From contig NZ_BJOB01000007.1 in assembly GCF_006539985.1 (NCBI RefSeq), positions 1 to 64,000 on the forward strand: a stretch of 64,000 nt of DNA. Reading direction: 5' to 3'. The notes under the pieces were generated by a model that made no database searches, was not told where the DNA came from, and saw only the letters and a list, made by a program, of their open reading frames with translations. Position 1 is the stretch's first letter, and each line of letters begins with the position of its first letter. Position numbers and translations under genes: made by a program. Below are positions 28,001 through 37,502 of the stretch, in pieces. This DNA comes from Kurthia gibsonii (GTDB taxonomy: Bacteria > Bacillota > Bacilli > Bacillales_A > Planococcaceae).

Positions 28001-29453
28001 GGATAATCAACCATTAGTATTCGAACTTTCAAAAGAAGGTCGTACAGGATATAGCTTAACAGAACTAGATGTACCAGAAGTAGATTTATCAGAAATCCTT
28101 CCTTCTTCATTAATTCGTGAAGAAGCAGCTGAATTACCAGAGCTATCAGAATTAGATATTATGCGTCACTATACAGCATTATCAAATCGTAACCATGGTG
28201 TAGACTCAGGATTCTATCCACTTGGTTCTTGTACGATGAAGTACAATCCGAAAATTAATGAAGCTGTTGCGCGTTTCTCAGGATTTGCAAACATCCATCC
28301 ATTACAAGATGAGTCAACTGTTCAAGGTGCAATGGAGTTAATGTATGATTTACAAGAACATCTTGTAGAGATTACAGGTATGGATGAAGTAACGCTTCAA
28401 CCAGCAGCTGGAGCACATGGTGAGTGGACAGCATTAATGATGATTCGTGCATTCCACGAAGCAAATGGTGATGTACAACGTACAAAAGTACTTGTTCCAG
28501 ACTCAGCGCATGGTACAAACCCAGCTTCTGCTGCAGTTGCGGGTTTTGATACAGTTACAGTCAAAACAGCTGAAAATGGTCTTGTCGATTTAGAAGATTT
28601 AAAAACAAAAGTGGGCGACGATACAGCAGCACTTATGTTAACAAATCCTAACACACTTGGTCTATTTGAAGAAGATATCCTTGAAATTGCAGATATCATT
28701 CACTCAGTAGGTGGTAAAGTTTACTATGATGGTGCTAACTTAAATGCTGTAATGTCTAAAGCGCGTCCGGGAGATATGGGCTTTGACTGTGTACACTTAA
28801 ACTTACACAAAACATTCACTGGTCCACATGGTGGCGGTGGTCCTGGTTCAGGTCCTGTAGGCGTAAAAGCAGACTTAATTCCATTCTTACCAACCCCTGT
28901 ATTAGTTAAAACAGACGAAGGATTTGCGTTTGACTACAATCGTCCACAAACAATTGGTCGCGTAAAACCTTACTATGGTAACTTCGGTATTAATGTACGA
29001 GCTTACACTTACATTCGTACAATGGGCCCAGACGGCTTAAAAGCTGTAACTGAACAAGCAGTTGTAAATGCGAACTATATGATGCGTCGCTTAGAGCCAT
29101 ACTTTGAACTTCCATATAAACAACACTGTAAACATGAGTTTGTATTAAGTGCGAGTCGTCAAAAGAAATTAGGTGTACGTACACTTGATATCGCAAAACG
29201 TCTGTTAGACTTTGGCTACCACCCACCAACAACTTACTTCCCATTAAATGTGGAAGAAGCATTGATGATTGAGCCAACTGAAACAGAATCAAAAGAAACA
29301 TTAGATGAATTCTGTGATGCAATGATTCAAATTGCAAAAGAAACAGAAGAAAATCCAGAAATCGTACAGGAAGCACCGCATACAACGGTTATTAACCGTC
29401 TAGATGAAACACGTGCTGCACGTAATCCTGTATTACGCTATCAAAAAGCATAA
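27993..29453 (+). CDS. gcvPB: Glycine dehydrogenase (decarboxylating) subunit 2
   Basis: 486-aa PLP-binding half of the split P protein. The PLP lysine is in [16 protein letters not shown]; also [10 protein letters not shown] and [14 protein letters not shown] 27993 is preceded by GGAGG and overlaps gcvPA by 8 bases, so the two halves are translationally coupled in 1:1 ratio. Confidence 0.98.
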   Translation: MHKDNQPLVFELSKEGRTGYSLTELDVPEVDLSEILPSSLIREEAAELPELSELDIMRHYTALSNRNHGVDSGFYPLGSCTMKYNPKINEAVARFSGFANIHPLQDESTVQGAMELMYDLQEHLVEITGMDEVTLQPAAGAHGEWTALMMIRAFHEANGDVQRTKVLVPDSAHGTNPASAAVAGFDTVTVKTAENGLVDLEDLKTKVGDDTAALMLTNPNTLGLFEEDILEIADIIHSVGGKVYYDGANLNAVMSKARPGDMGFDCVHLNLHKTFTGPHGGGGPGSGPVGVKADLIPFLPTPVLVKTDEGFAFDYNRPQTIGRVKPYYGNFGINVRAYTYIRTMGPDGLKAVTEQAVVNANYMMRRLEPYFELPYKQHCKHEFVLSASRQKKLGVRTLDIAKRLLDFGYHPPTTYFPLNVEEALMIEPTETESKETLDEFCDAMIQIAKETEENPEIVQEAPHTTVINRLDETRAARNPVLRYQKA

Positions 29454-29457
29454 GTAC

Positions 29458-29497
29458 AAAGAAGCTAGGGAGACATCCTTAGCTTCTTTTATTTTGT
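29458..29497 (+). terminator. Terminator of the gcv operon
   Basis: Stem AAAGAAGCTAGGG (29458-29470) with CCTTAGCTTCTTT (29477-29489), then TATTTTG. Confidence 0.85.
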
Positions 29498-29589
29498 ATA
29501 AAAGTGTTCAAATTTTGATAATATTGTTAAATTTAGAACGGAGAGGGTATAGATTGAACAGAGAATTGAAATAAAGGAGCGATGTGCTG

Positions 29590-32500
29590 ATGATGGAAAA
29601 AGTAAAAGCAGAATGGCAATTGGATCAAAATAATCCATCACAATTGCTAGAAGATGGACGAACAGTCGACATGTTATTGAAAGATTTTGAAGGCGAAGCA
29701 AAAGTTATACGCTACCCACAAGTAACACAAGATGCTCATTTTTTAGGTGTATTTATACAACATCACGCATCACAACATCCGATACAATTACTTGTAAAAG
29801 CGAGTGTATCAGCTTTTGAAATTATAGATGCAACAATCCAGTGTGAACTGCCTATAGATGATGCCTATCTATTAATCGACCTTCATTTGAATGAACCAAA
29901 AAGTACGCTATCTTCAGAATTTTGGACAGCTTTTTATACATTACCTTCTAGTGAAAGCGAGCAACGTATTTTAAAGAAGTTAGATAGCTGGTCAATATAT
30001 ATTGATTATTTAATGGAACAAGCTCATTATCCGTATAGTGTCGCTTCAATTGAAAAAGCACAAGAAGTTTTAACGATTACGTTATATGAAACACCTCTCA
30101 CTTCGAAGCAACAAAAAGGTCAAGAAGTGTGGAAGCGTATTGGAGATCAATTCGAAAAAATTGCTCGATGTGATGAGATGAATGTAGAAGAAAATCGTCT
30201 ATTTTTACAAGATGCAACAGTTGTTTTTGGTGATTCAATTGATACAGTTTATTTATACAAAGAAAAAGAATATAATGAATTACTCGTTCTACGAGGACGT
30301 TTGCGAGCTATACACGATGCACATATGCATTGCCCCCAAATTCACCATCCACTATTAAATCCATACCATACCCAAACCAACTTTTCAGGTCTTACGATGA
30401 TGAAAGATGATCTAGAACAAGGTATTCAACATATAGTGAATCAACTTGTTGATAGTCATGAACAATTGACTTTATCGATTCATCAATATGATTTGGCACA
30501 AAAACTATCTGAAAAATATGTTCATTTACTACCGATTCATGCAGATGGTCGAGCAGACGAGGCAATTCAATATGTAAAAACACCATTGATTGAAAAAAAT
30601 ACAGTAGAAATCACGACATTATCGAATGCATTAAGTGAACGTGAAGAAAAAATACAGCAAAAAGCGTTGATTCACTATAATGAAAAGTTACAACAAAATA
30701 TGCAATATGTAAGTAGCGTTGAACAAACACAGCAGTATTTAAAAGAAGAAGAAGAAAAAAATCTTCAAAAAATCACCCAAATGCAAGAAGCCATCACACA
30801 ATATGAACAAGAACAAGAACGATTAGCTTTTAAAAATGATCAATTAATGCAAGAACGTTTTGAATTAGAAGATGCATGGCATGAGCAACAGCAGCGTGTA
30901 AAAGATTTACAACGCGAAAAAGAAGAGAAAATTCAGTATTATCAAGATTTAGAGCAAGAATGGTTAATTTTTAATCAAGAAATTCCTTCTTATACAGATA
31001 ACATTGAAGCAGTGAAAAAAATCGAAAGTTCACAAATAATTATCCAAGATTGTGAACTTAAAATTGAACGTATTCAAACAGATCAGCATACTGGAAAAAA
31101 ATATGTGGAAGACATGATAACAGAACATCAATTATTTTTGACAAAGCAACAAGTAGAGCATGTTCAAGCATTAATTCAAAAAATTAAAAAAACTGCTGAA
31201 TTTTTAGATATCCCAATGGATTTACAATTTGCAAGTTCTTATGCAGAATTAACCCAAATTTATTTAGAAAAATTTAATGGTATTGAAGCAGTTGAAGAGC
31301 GTTTAAATGACCAGTTACCATATGTAGAAGATGAATTGAAAAAGGTTGGAATTTTATTCGTGATTCCAGATGAGCCGAACGCATATTATGATCGTCATTA
31401 TGCAGAAGATCAATTAACACAATTACTGGGTTTACTCGATAATAAACCACTATCATTAGGGATTAACTACAAAGCAAAAAATCGTTGGAAAGAACAAGTT
31501 GTGGAAAGTGTCCGTAAATTAACATATGCTTTAGCAGGTATGGAACAAGAAAAAGAAAAACTAGAACAGAAATTAATGATACAACTAGATTATGCGGAAC
31601 GTATTGAATTTCGTTTTGACCAAGATATGCGCATGCTACAAACAAAAATGGATGATTTTATTAATCGTTTAGAACAAGCAAAAAAAGAATATGAAGGCGT
31701 CATCGAAACAGCGAATCAAGATATTTCAGCCATGCGTAAAACCGTGAAGATAAGTAAACAAACAACTTCTGGTCGTAGTCAGCAATATGATACGTTAGAG
31801 GATTTAGAAAGTGCTCGGAAACAATATAAAACGGAATTATTATCGAAGTATGATGTACTTGAAGAACATGAGCGCATGGTAGAAGAAGCAGAAACGTATG
31901 GTTCATCTTTAGCATCTCAATACGAAGAAAAAACAGCAGTTGTGATTAAAAACAAAGAAGAAATGAACATACAGATGGATTTGTTACAGCATGATATTGT
32001 AAATTCAAAAGTGGTAATTGAACAATTCAATCAGGCAAATCACGTTATTCATATGCAACAAGAAGAATTACAACAACAATTGAAAATTTTCAAAGCACAT
32101 CACCAAGTATTATTTAAAGAAGCGCAAAAAATCCAAGTAGATATTGAAAGAAAAGCAATGAATAAAACACGTCATCTAGAACAGCAACATGCAATACAAG
32201 TATGGCGAAATCAATTAACTTTAGAAGAATATGAAGGACGTTGGTATCAATTGATTACACAAAAAAGTCGTTTGCGTTTTACAGCAGAACTTCATTCGAA
32301 ACAATCAAGCGATCTCTTCTTGTTTGAAGATGTTCAATATACTTGGTTGGATATGTTATTACTATGTCAACAACATAGACATATAGCTTTTGTTACGACA
32401 GATTTAAGTGAGCGCTCTTTAGTAGATTTAGAGATGTTTGAACAAAATCTACGTTTACAAGGTTTTAGTTATATAGAAAGACAAGAGATTTATGAACATT

Positions 32501-32595
32501 TACAGATGAACCCTCTTAAAGATTATGTAGCGATTTATGAACAAGTAGAAAAACCTTATGTAATCGACTGTGAACAAGACCAATTATCTGTGTAA
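29590..32595 (+). CDS. Unrecognised 1001-aa coiled-coil protein
   Basis: I do not recognise this protein. Residues 1-335 look globular without membrane or signal segments. Residues about 340-535 form a long coiled coil, very rich in Gln and Glu. A mixed segment (about 540-645, with VGILFVIPDEPNAYYDRHYAEDQL) interrupts it, and a second coiled coil covers about 645-870. Residues 875-1001 look globular again (WRNQLTLEEYEGRWYQLI, YTWLDMLLLCQQHRHIAFV). The shape, two coil arms around a central segment, recalls SMC/Rad50 proteins, but there is no Walker A GxxGxGK(S/T) and no ABC signature. ATG 29590 is preferred (AAAGGAGC 10 bases upstream); GTG 29584 and ATG 29593 are possible. First of four tightly packed genes. 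Confidence 0.85.
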   Translation: MMEKVKAEWQLDQNNPSQLLEDGRTVDMLLKDFEGEAKVIRYPQVTQDAHFLGVFIQHHASQHPIQLLVKASVSAFEIIDATIQCELPIDDAYLLIDLHLNEPKSTLSSEFWTAFYTLPSSESEQRILKKLDSWSIYIDYLMEQAHYPYSVASIEKAQEVLTITLYETPLTSKQQKGQEVWKRIGDQFEKIARCDEMNVEENRLFLQDATVVFGDSIDTVYLYKEKEYNELLVLRGRLRAIHDAHMHCPQIHHPLLNPYHTQTNFSGLTMMKDDLEQGIQHIVNQLVDSHEQLTLSIHQYDLAQKLSEKYVHLLPIHADGRADEAIQYVKTPLIEKNTVEITTLSNALSEREEKIQQKALIHYNEKLQQNMQYVSSVEQTQQYLKEEEEKNLQKITQMQEAITQYEQEQERLAFKNDQLMQERFELEDAWHEQQQRVKDLQREKEEKIQYYQDLEQEWLIFNQEIPSYTDNIEAVKKIESSQIIIQDCELKIERIQTDQHTGKKYVEDMITEHQLFLTKQQVEHVQALIQKIKKTAEFLDIPMDLQFASSYAELTQIYLEKFNGIEAVEERLNDQLPYVEDELKKVGILFVIPDEPNAYYDRHYAEDQLTQLLGLLDNKPLSLGINYKAKNRWKEQVVESVRKLTYALAGMEQEKEKLEQKLMIQLDYAERIEFRFDQDMRMLQTKMDDFINRLEQAKKEYEGVIETANQDISAMRKTVKISKQTTSGRSQQYDTLEDLESARKQYKTELLSKYDVLEEHERMVEEAETYGSSLASQYEEKTAVVIKNKEEMNIQMDLLQHDIVNSKVVIEQFNQANHVIHMQQEELQQQLKIFKAHHQVLFKEAQKIQVDIERKAMNKTRHLEQQHAIQVWRNQLTLEEYEGRWYQLITQKSRLRFTAELHSKQSSDLFLFEDVQYTWLDMLLLCQQHRHIAFVTTDLSERSLVDLEMFEQNLRLQGFSYIERQEIYEHLQMNPLKDYVAIYEQVEKPYVIDCEQDQLSV

Positions 32596-32607
32596 GGAGG
32601 TAACTAG

Positions 32608-33321
32608 ATGAAATATACACTAGACATGATGTATGAATTATTAACTGAAAAACAAATGGCAGATTTATATAGTATTCAAAAAATTACACCATACGAACTT
32701 CCGATTAATGCATATCAAGTGACAATTCATTTTCAAGCGAAAAAAAAGTATTCGATTTTCGCCGAACAAATTCTTCGTTTTTTAGCGCTATCATCATTAA
32801 ATGAAGATTTGTTACAAGATATGCTTGGTTTTCAAGAGGAGGATTTACGAGAAAATATTGCGTTGTTACTAGCAGACGGGGCAATCATTGTAAATCAAGA
32901 ACAGTATGAATTAACAGATTTAGGTAAAGAGAGTGCAATTGATGGCTGTGCTTCTTTACAACACTATATCAAAACCTTTACTTGTTATTGGGAACCTGTG
33001 ACAGATCAATGGATTGAAGAAGTCAATCAATTCTTACCTCGTGAGCACTTGATTCATCCAGCAGTAAGTAAACAACAAAAAATGGATTTCTCTCATTCGT
33101 TTTTAGAAAAAGGATGTATTCAATCATTTTATACAAAAGTAACAGGAGAATCATTAAGCAGTCAGTATGAAGCGATTCAAATTGAAGATGTTGTTTACGA
33201 AATGAATACAACGAATAAAGTATTATCTGTTCAAGAAGTCTGTTTATTAAGTCGTGATCAAGGGACTGAAACGTATTCTATTTGGAATCCACTAGCGAGT
33301 CAGTTTGTTCGTTTAACTTAA
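32608..33321 (+). CDS. Unrecognised 237-aa protein with winged-helix-like segment
   Basis: Function unknown. Residues about 50-110 look like a winged helix: AEQILRFLALSSL, then LLQDMLGFQEEDLRENIALLLADGAIIV, then a strand-turn NQEQYELTDLGKE. The C-terminal 125 residues have no motif I can name (YWEPVTDQWIEEVN, FLEKGCIQSFYTKVTG). No signal or membrane segment, so cytosolic. AAGGAGG stands 6 to 7 bases before ATG, and only 12 bases separate it from the coiled-coil gene. The pairing of a large coiled-coil protein with a small winged-helix protein is reminiscent of SMC-kleisin-KITE complexes, but sequence similarity is not evident. Confidence 0.82.
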   Translation: MKYTLDMMYELLTEKQMADLYSIQKITPYELPINAYQVTIHFQAKKKYSIFAEQILRFLALSSLNEDLLQDMLGFQEEDLRENIALLLADGAIIVNQEQYELTDLGKESAIDGCASLQHYIKTFTCYWEPVTDQWIEEVNQFLPREHLIHPAVSKQQKMDFSHSFLEKGCIQSFYTKVTGESLSSQYEAIQIEDVVYEMNTTNKVLSVQEVCLLSRDQGTETYSIWNPLASQFVRLT

Positions 33322-33336
33322 AAGGAGAGAAGTATA

Positions 33337-34056
33337 ATGAGAAAGAATGTATTTATTATTTTTTATATTGTAAATTTAATCGTTCTACTGCTCATTATGC
33401 TTCCAATTCTTTCTAAAAGAGACTGGTGGATGTTATTATTAATGTTATTATATGCAGCCATCATCGCAACACTTTACTTTAGTACATTATTTGGTGTTAA
33501 AAAGGGACTGTTATATGCTTTATTTGTAGGGATTTCAGTATATAGTATTATGTCCTACGGAAGCCTTCTTCCTTTCATTAAAAGTGGTGGTGCATATGAA
33601 CAGTTATTATATATGGCAATTGCTAGTTTATGGCTTGTGAGTATTGCAATCATACAAGCTTTTACATATCAAATGCCTCTCGCTATGCGCACGGTTTTTA
33701 GCTTTTTTATCATTATTGTTATACATTTTTTTATCATTCCAATTTTTGCATTGTTTAATCGCTATTATATAGGTGATTTTTCATACTATCATTTTGAAAT
33801 TCAATTAAGTGGGTACTTTATTATTATTGGGTTTTCAATTATTTATTATATCATCTTATTATTTTTAGAAATGATTTGGCTTGTTAAGTATTCGATCACA
33901 TTGCAGAATTATATGATTGGAGTTTTTGTTTCGATTATGAGTATACCAATCATCGTCGCTTTACGCGTAGGTCTTTGGGAAACCAGTGTTGTTGCTTTTT
34001 TTATCATGATGAGCATTATCGTCGTTTCAAAAACAAAAGTAGAGGAGGGCAGCTGA
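33337..34056 (+). CDS. Unrecognised polytopic membrane protein
   Basis: 239 aa, with seven or eight hydrophobic segments (about 5-25, 29-51, 54-76, 87-109, 120-141, 157-182, 191-210, 214-232) and very few charged residues between them. No transporter, kinase or enzyme motif is seen. AAAGGAGAG precedes ATG, 15 bases after the previous gene; the next gene starts one base after its stop, indicating coupled translation. A partner of the CrtN-like enzyme in lipid or carotenoid chemistry at the membrane is one option; a membrane anchor for the coiled-coil protein is another. Neither is shown. Confidence 0.8.
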   Translation: MRKNVFIIFYIVNLIVLLLIMLPILSKRDWWMLLLMLLYAAIIATLYFSTLFGVKKGLLYALFVGISVYSIMSYGSLLPFIKSGGAYEQLLYMAIASLWLVSIAIIQAFTYQMPLAMRTVFSFFIIIVIHFFIIPIFALFNRYYIGDFSYYHFEIQLSGYFIIIGFSIIYYIILLFLEMIWLVKYSITLQNYMIGVFVSIMSIPIIVALRVGLWETSVVAFFIMMSIIVVSKTKVEEGS

Positions 34057-34057
34057 T

Positions 34058-35545
34058 ATGAAAAAAGTATCGATTATTGGGGCGGGGTTAAGTGGACTAA
34101 CAGCGTCCATTCTACTTGCGAAAGAAGGTTTCGAGGTTACCATCTATGAAAAAAGTAAAAAAGTAGGTGGGAATTTTACAGCATTACAGTTTGAAGATCA
34201 TCTTTTTGAGTTTGGCCCAACTTTTTTTACGATTCCAGAACTACTCGAAAGTATCTTTCTACTAGCAGGAAAAAATATAGAAGATTATCTTGATTTGGAA
34301 ATTTTAACACATCATACACACGTCTATTTTGAAAATGGCGATAATTTTTGCCTTTCTACAAATGTAGAAGAAATGATTGAACAATTAAAAAAAATAGATT
34401 CTACAGGTGCTGAAAATTATCACGATTTTTTAGCAGAAATAAAACGACTATATTTTGAAGTGAATGAATTATCAATGAATTTACAAATTACAAATTGGTC
34501 AAAATTAGTAAAGATTCCTATTCGTAATTTGATTTTAAAATTACGTCCTTTTCAAAGTTTGGACCGCTTTTTACGTAAATATTTTGAGAATGAACAAATT
34601 ATTCAATTACTTGCGAAATATGCAAATCGTGGTGAAATGTTAGTGAGGTCTACACCTGCATTTTTTGCTGCTTTTCTATACCCTATACTAACGGCAGATG
34701 TCTTTTATGTGAAAGGTGGAATAAGGGAGATACCTTGTGCATTAAAAAAGCTAGCTATCGAATTAGGAGTTAAAATTTATACTGAAAAAGAAATTACAAA
34801 AATACATTTGAAAAATAATCAAGTAGAAGGTATCCAAATTAACGAAAATCTGAGTATTGAATCAGACTATGTATTAATTAGTAGTGCGCAACTATTAAAT
34901 AGTGATACGCTCTTATCTGATTTTACAGTTGTGAATGAAAGAGAAAAATTCATTGTAACAGAAGAAAGTAATTTATCTCAATTTGTTTTACTACTTGGAT
35001 TAGATCGCTATACGAACTTAAAAACACATACTGTTTTATTTTCAAGCGATGTGGAAAGAGAAGTAGAACAAATTTTAAATGGAGAATTTGCTGAAAATCC
35101 GACCATTTATATTTATAATCCTGCTTTTCAAGAACCTGAGCGTTTTAAATCGGGTGATTGTTTAGTGCTGATGGTGTCAATTCCAACAAATGATTTATAC
35201 TCGACTTCTTATCGAGCGAGCATTGCTTCTTACCGACATCATTTAGTGAGCGAATTGAAAAAATATGGTTTTGACTTAGAAGAATCGATTGTAGAAGAAA
35301 AAGTCTGGACATCCAAAGATTTAAAAAATCGATTCAATTCAACGAAAGGTGGCATACATGGAGCTATTTCGAAAACGTTCGCGGCTGCCTACATTCGTCC
35401 ACCTGTTAAAAGTGATGAAATTAAAGGATTATACTTTACATTAGTGGACACAAATCATCCGGCAGGCTCAACAGAAGCATTAAAAAATGGCATTCATCTT
35501 GCTACGAGTATTATTGAGGAAGCACGTGAAAATCCATTAATTTAA
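34058..35545 (+). CDS. FAD-dependent oxidoreductase of the phytoene desaturase (CrtI/CrtN) family
   Basis: 495 aa. N-terminal dinucleotide-binding motif IIGAGLSGLTASILLAKEG with GAGLSG at 8-13, followed by YEK and GGNFTALQFEDHLFEFGPTFF, which is the CrtN/CrtP pattern. The C-terminal FAD contact is GLYFTLVDTNHPAGSTEALKNG, in place of the usual GTHPGGGVP, so it is a divergent member. It may act as a desaturase, isomerase or oxidase of a polyisoprenoid or other lipid. No crtM or other carotenoid gene lies nearby, so pigment synthesis is not supported by context. AGGAGG precedes ATG. Last gene of the four-gene unit. Confidence 0.82.
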   Translation: MKKVSIIGAGLSGLTASILLAKEGFEVTIYEKSKKVGGNFTALQFEDHLFEFGPTFFTIPELLESIFLLAGKNIEDYLDLEILTHHTHVYFENGDNFCLSTNVEEMIEQLKKIDSTGAENYHDFLAEIKRLYFEVNELSMNLQITNWSKLVKIPIRNLILKLRPFQSLDRFLRKYFENEQIIQLLAKYANRGEMLVRSTPAFFAAFLYPILTADVFYVKGGIREIPCALKKLAIELGVKIYTEKEITKIHLKNNQVEGIQINENLSIESDYVLISSAQLLNSDTLLSDFTVVNEREKFIVTEESNLSQFVLLLGLDRYTNLKTHTVLFSSDVEREVEQILNGEFAENPTIYIYNPAFQEPERFKSGDCLVLMVSIPTNDLYSTSYRASIASYRHHLVSELKKYGFDLEESIVEEKVWTSKDLKNRFNSTKGGIHGAISKTFAAAYIRPPVKSDEIKGLYFTLVDTNHPAGSTEALKNGIHLATSIIEEARENPLI

Positions 35546-35588
35546 AAAAACTGCTGAATGGCTTAATGCATCATTCAGCAGTTTTTGT
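35544..35588. terminator. Bidirectional terminator between the CrtN-like gene and the AAA+ gene
   Basis: Arms AAAAACTGCTGAATG (35546-35560) and CATTCAGCAGTTTTT (35572-35586), A run before and T run after. Confidence 0.9.
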
Positions 35589-35593
35589 ATAGA

Positions 35594-36865
35594 TTAAAAT
35601 CCGATTGTATGTTCGTCTTCTTCCCATTCATTTCGTTCCGTATTTTTACGTTGTTTTTGAAGGTCTGTAATGACTTCTTCGTAGTTTAACTCTTGATCAT
35701 AGTGCCAGTTAAGTGCTACAGAAATATAGAATTCATTCAATTGAGACATCGATAATTTTTTCGATAATTTTGCAGCATGTTGAAGTTGCTCCTCTGTGAA
35801 GATGTGCTGTTGATCAAGATTTTGTAAATAATGCAGGCGCATTTCTTTGTTTGGATTTTTAATTTCGTAAGCTCGGTCAAAACGTCCAGCACGATTAATT
35901 AGAGCAGGATCAATGCGTTCAGGATAATTTGTTGTCCCAATGACGAATACACCATGACGCGACTGTGCACCGTCTAAAGCGTTTAAAAAGACAGAGCGTG
36001 CGTATTCAGGCATTGATTCAATATCTTCAATGACAAGAATTGCAGGAGACAGTGAGCTAACTAAACGGAATACTTCTTGAATCGATTCACTGTCTGTATG
36101 CTCCGTAATCTGCCAATAAACAACAGGTGCATCGACAGAACCAGTAATTGACTTTACAAGTGTTGTTTTTCCATTACCTGGTGAACCATATAATAAAATA
36201 CCACGCTTATATGGAATGTTGTAGTGCTTATAAAACTGTCCATCATCTTTAAAGAATTCATCAATTGAACGGAAAATATTACGCTTTAATTGCTCATCTA
36301 AAAATACATCTTCGCGTGAAATATCGCCATATTCGCCTAAATTACTACGGCGTAAACCATCGTCTGTATCGACTAAATATGATACTTGAGACATAAGCAC
36401 ATTACGCAATTGTTTATTCACACCATCAATGAATTTCTTCATATGTTCAGAAGACGGAGCGAAGTAACAGATTTCTTCTTCTCGCCATGAGTCCTCACAA
36501 AATAGTGTTGCTGGCGCAATAGCTACTTCATAATCAGGGTAATAAATGAGTTTATTATCAAGTGTAATAAATTCATGCAGTGCATCATCTTGTTGCAACC
36601 ACGATAATGGTTCTAAATTATAGGTTGGTTCTGCTTCATATAAATAGGTAAGAACTTCGAATTTTAATAAGTCTTTGTGCATTAATTCGATAATGTGTTG
36701 ATCGAACTGAGAATTATTTAAAACTAATTTTAATGGTCGCCATGTTGTTTCAATGCGCTCATTTAAAATATGTGTAATACGTTTAAAGAACGAAGCATAT
36801 TCTGCATAGTTCGGTAACTCTTTTGAAACATCTTCAGTAAATGGATATAAATAAGAATAAATCAC
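35594..36865 (-). CDS. AAA+ family ATPase
   Basis: 423 aa. An N-terminal domain without known motif (1-190) precedes one AAA+ module: Walker A GSPGNGKT 227-234, Walker B ILVIEDIE 276-283, sensor 1 TTN 311-313, and RAGRFDR 325-331 with the arginine fingers seen in FtsH/BCS1/proteasomal ATPases. The C-terminal lid follows. No protease domain and no membrane segment. The classic group suggests remodelling of protein complexes; the target is unknown. GTG 36865 lies 5 to 6 bases after GGAGG. It is convergent to the four-gene unit. Confidence 0.85.
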   Translation of the reverse strand: MIYSYLYPFTEDVSKELPNYAEYASFFKRITHILNERIETTWRPLKLVLNNSQFDQHIIELMHKDLLKFEVLTYLYEAEPTYNLEPLSWLQQDDALHEFITLDNKLIYYPDYEVAIAPATLFCEDSWREEEICYFAPSSEHMKKFIDGVNKQLRNVLMSQVSYLVDTDDGLRRSNLGEYGDISREDVFLDEQLKRNIFRSIDEFFKDDGQFYKHYNIPYKRGILLYGSPGNGKTTLVKSITGSVDAPVVYWQITEHTDSESIQEVFRLVSSLSPAILVIEDIESMPEYARSVFLNALDGAQSRHGVFVIGTTNYPERIDPALINRAGRFDRAYEIKNPNKEMRLHYLQNLDQQHIFTEEQLQHAAKLSKKLSMSQLNEFYISVALNWHYDQELNYEEVITDLQKQRKNTERNEWEEDEHTIGF

Positions 36866-36922
36866 AAACTCCTCCTAATAAAAGAAATACATCAATATTT
36901 TAACATAAAAGTTAAAAGTAAA

Positions 36923-36963
36923 TCAAAAAAGAGACTTTGACAATTTTGCCAAAATCTCTTTAT
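36923..36963 (-). terminator. Terminator of yqhL
   Basis: Read on the minus strand: AAAGAGATTTTGGCAA then TTGTCAAAGTCTCTTT with a T run; it ends the rhodanese transcript before the AAA+ gene. Confidence 0.75.
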
Positions 36964-36966
36964 ACA

Positions 36967-37353
36967 TTATTTACGTGAATATTTTACTTTACCAGACCAT
37001 TTTTTGAAGCCGCCTTCAAGTTGATAAAGGTTTTTGTATCCTTTACCTTTTAAGAAAAGTGCTGCACGTGCACTACGACCTGCATTGTCACAGTACAAGT
37101 AAATTGGAATGTCTTGACGCAATTCTTTGTAGCGTGTACGAAGTTGTGTAGATGGTAGGTTACGCGCACCTAAAATATGACCATCTTCAAATTCTTTTTT
37201 CTCACGCACATCGATTAGTTGCGCTTTGCGGTATCCCGCCTTGAAATCTTCTTCAGATAGTGTTGTTACAGCTCTTTTTGAACGGAAACCATTAATCAAA
37301 ATGAACGCAACAAGCACGACTAAAATAATGATAATACTGTATAACCAGCTCAC
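36967..37353 (-). CDS. yqhL: Rhodanese-like domain protein with membrane anchor (YqhL)
   Basis: 128 aa. One N-terminal membrane segment (about 4-21) and a rhodanese domain (about 35-125) with active-site loop CDNAGRSARA; the Cys is present, so sulfurtransferase chemistry is possible. Conserved QLIDVREKKEFEDGHILGARNLP. GTG start 37353 with AAAGGGG upstream. Divergent from lipM, as in B. subtilis yqhL-yqhM. Physiological sulfur acceptor unknown. Confidence 0.92.
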   Translation of the reverse strand: MSWLYSIIIILVVLVAFILINGFRSKRAVTTLSEEDFKAGYRKAQLIDVREKKEFEDGHILGARNLPSTQLRTRYKELRQDIPIYLYCDNAGRSARAALFLKGKGYKNLYQLEGGFKKWSGKVKYSRK

Positions 37354-37502
37354 GAGTAAATTCCCCTTTCTTTCTACAATACTATTATAAGAGAATGAAT
37401 CAAATTCGTCTATGATGTTCCGTGGTAAAAGAGGAATTGTATAGTAATTACCTTAATTGTTTGATAAAATGAGTAGGCTAAGATTGGAAGGGAGAGATAT
37501 AA

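Noticed and set aside
29590-32595. Wadjet/MksB or Rad50-type identity for the coiled-coil gene
   Set aside because: No Walker A, signature or Walker B motif, and no JetA/JetD-like neighbours; only the overall shape is similar.
34058-35545. Carotenoid biosynthesis cluster
   Set aside because: Only one CrtN-like gene; no synthase or second desaturase in the neighbourhood.
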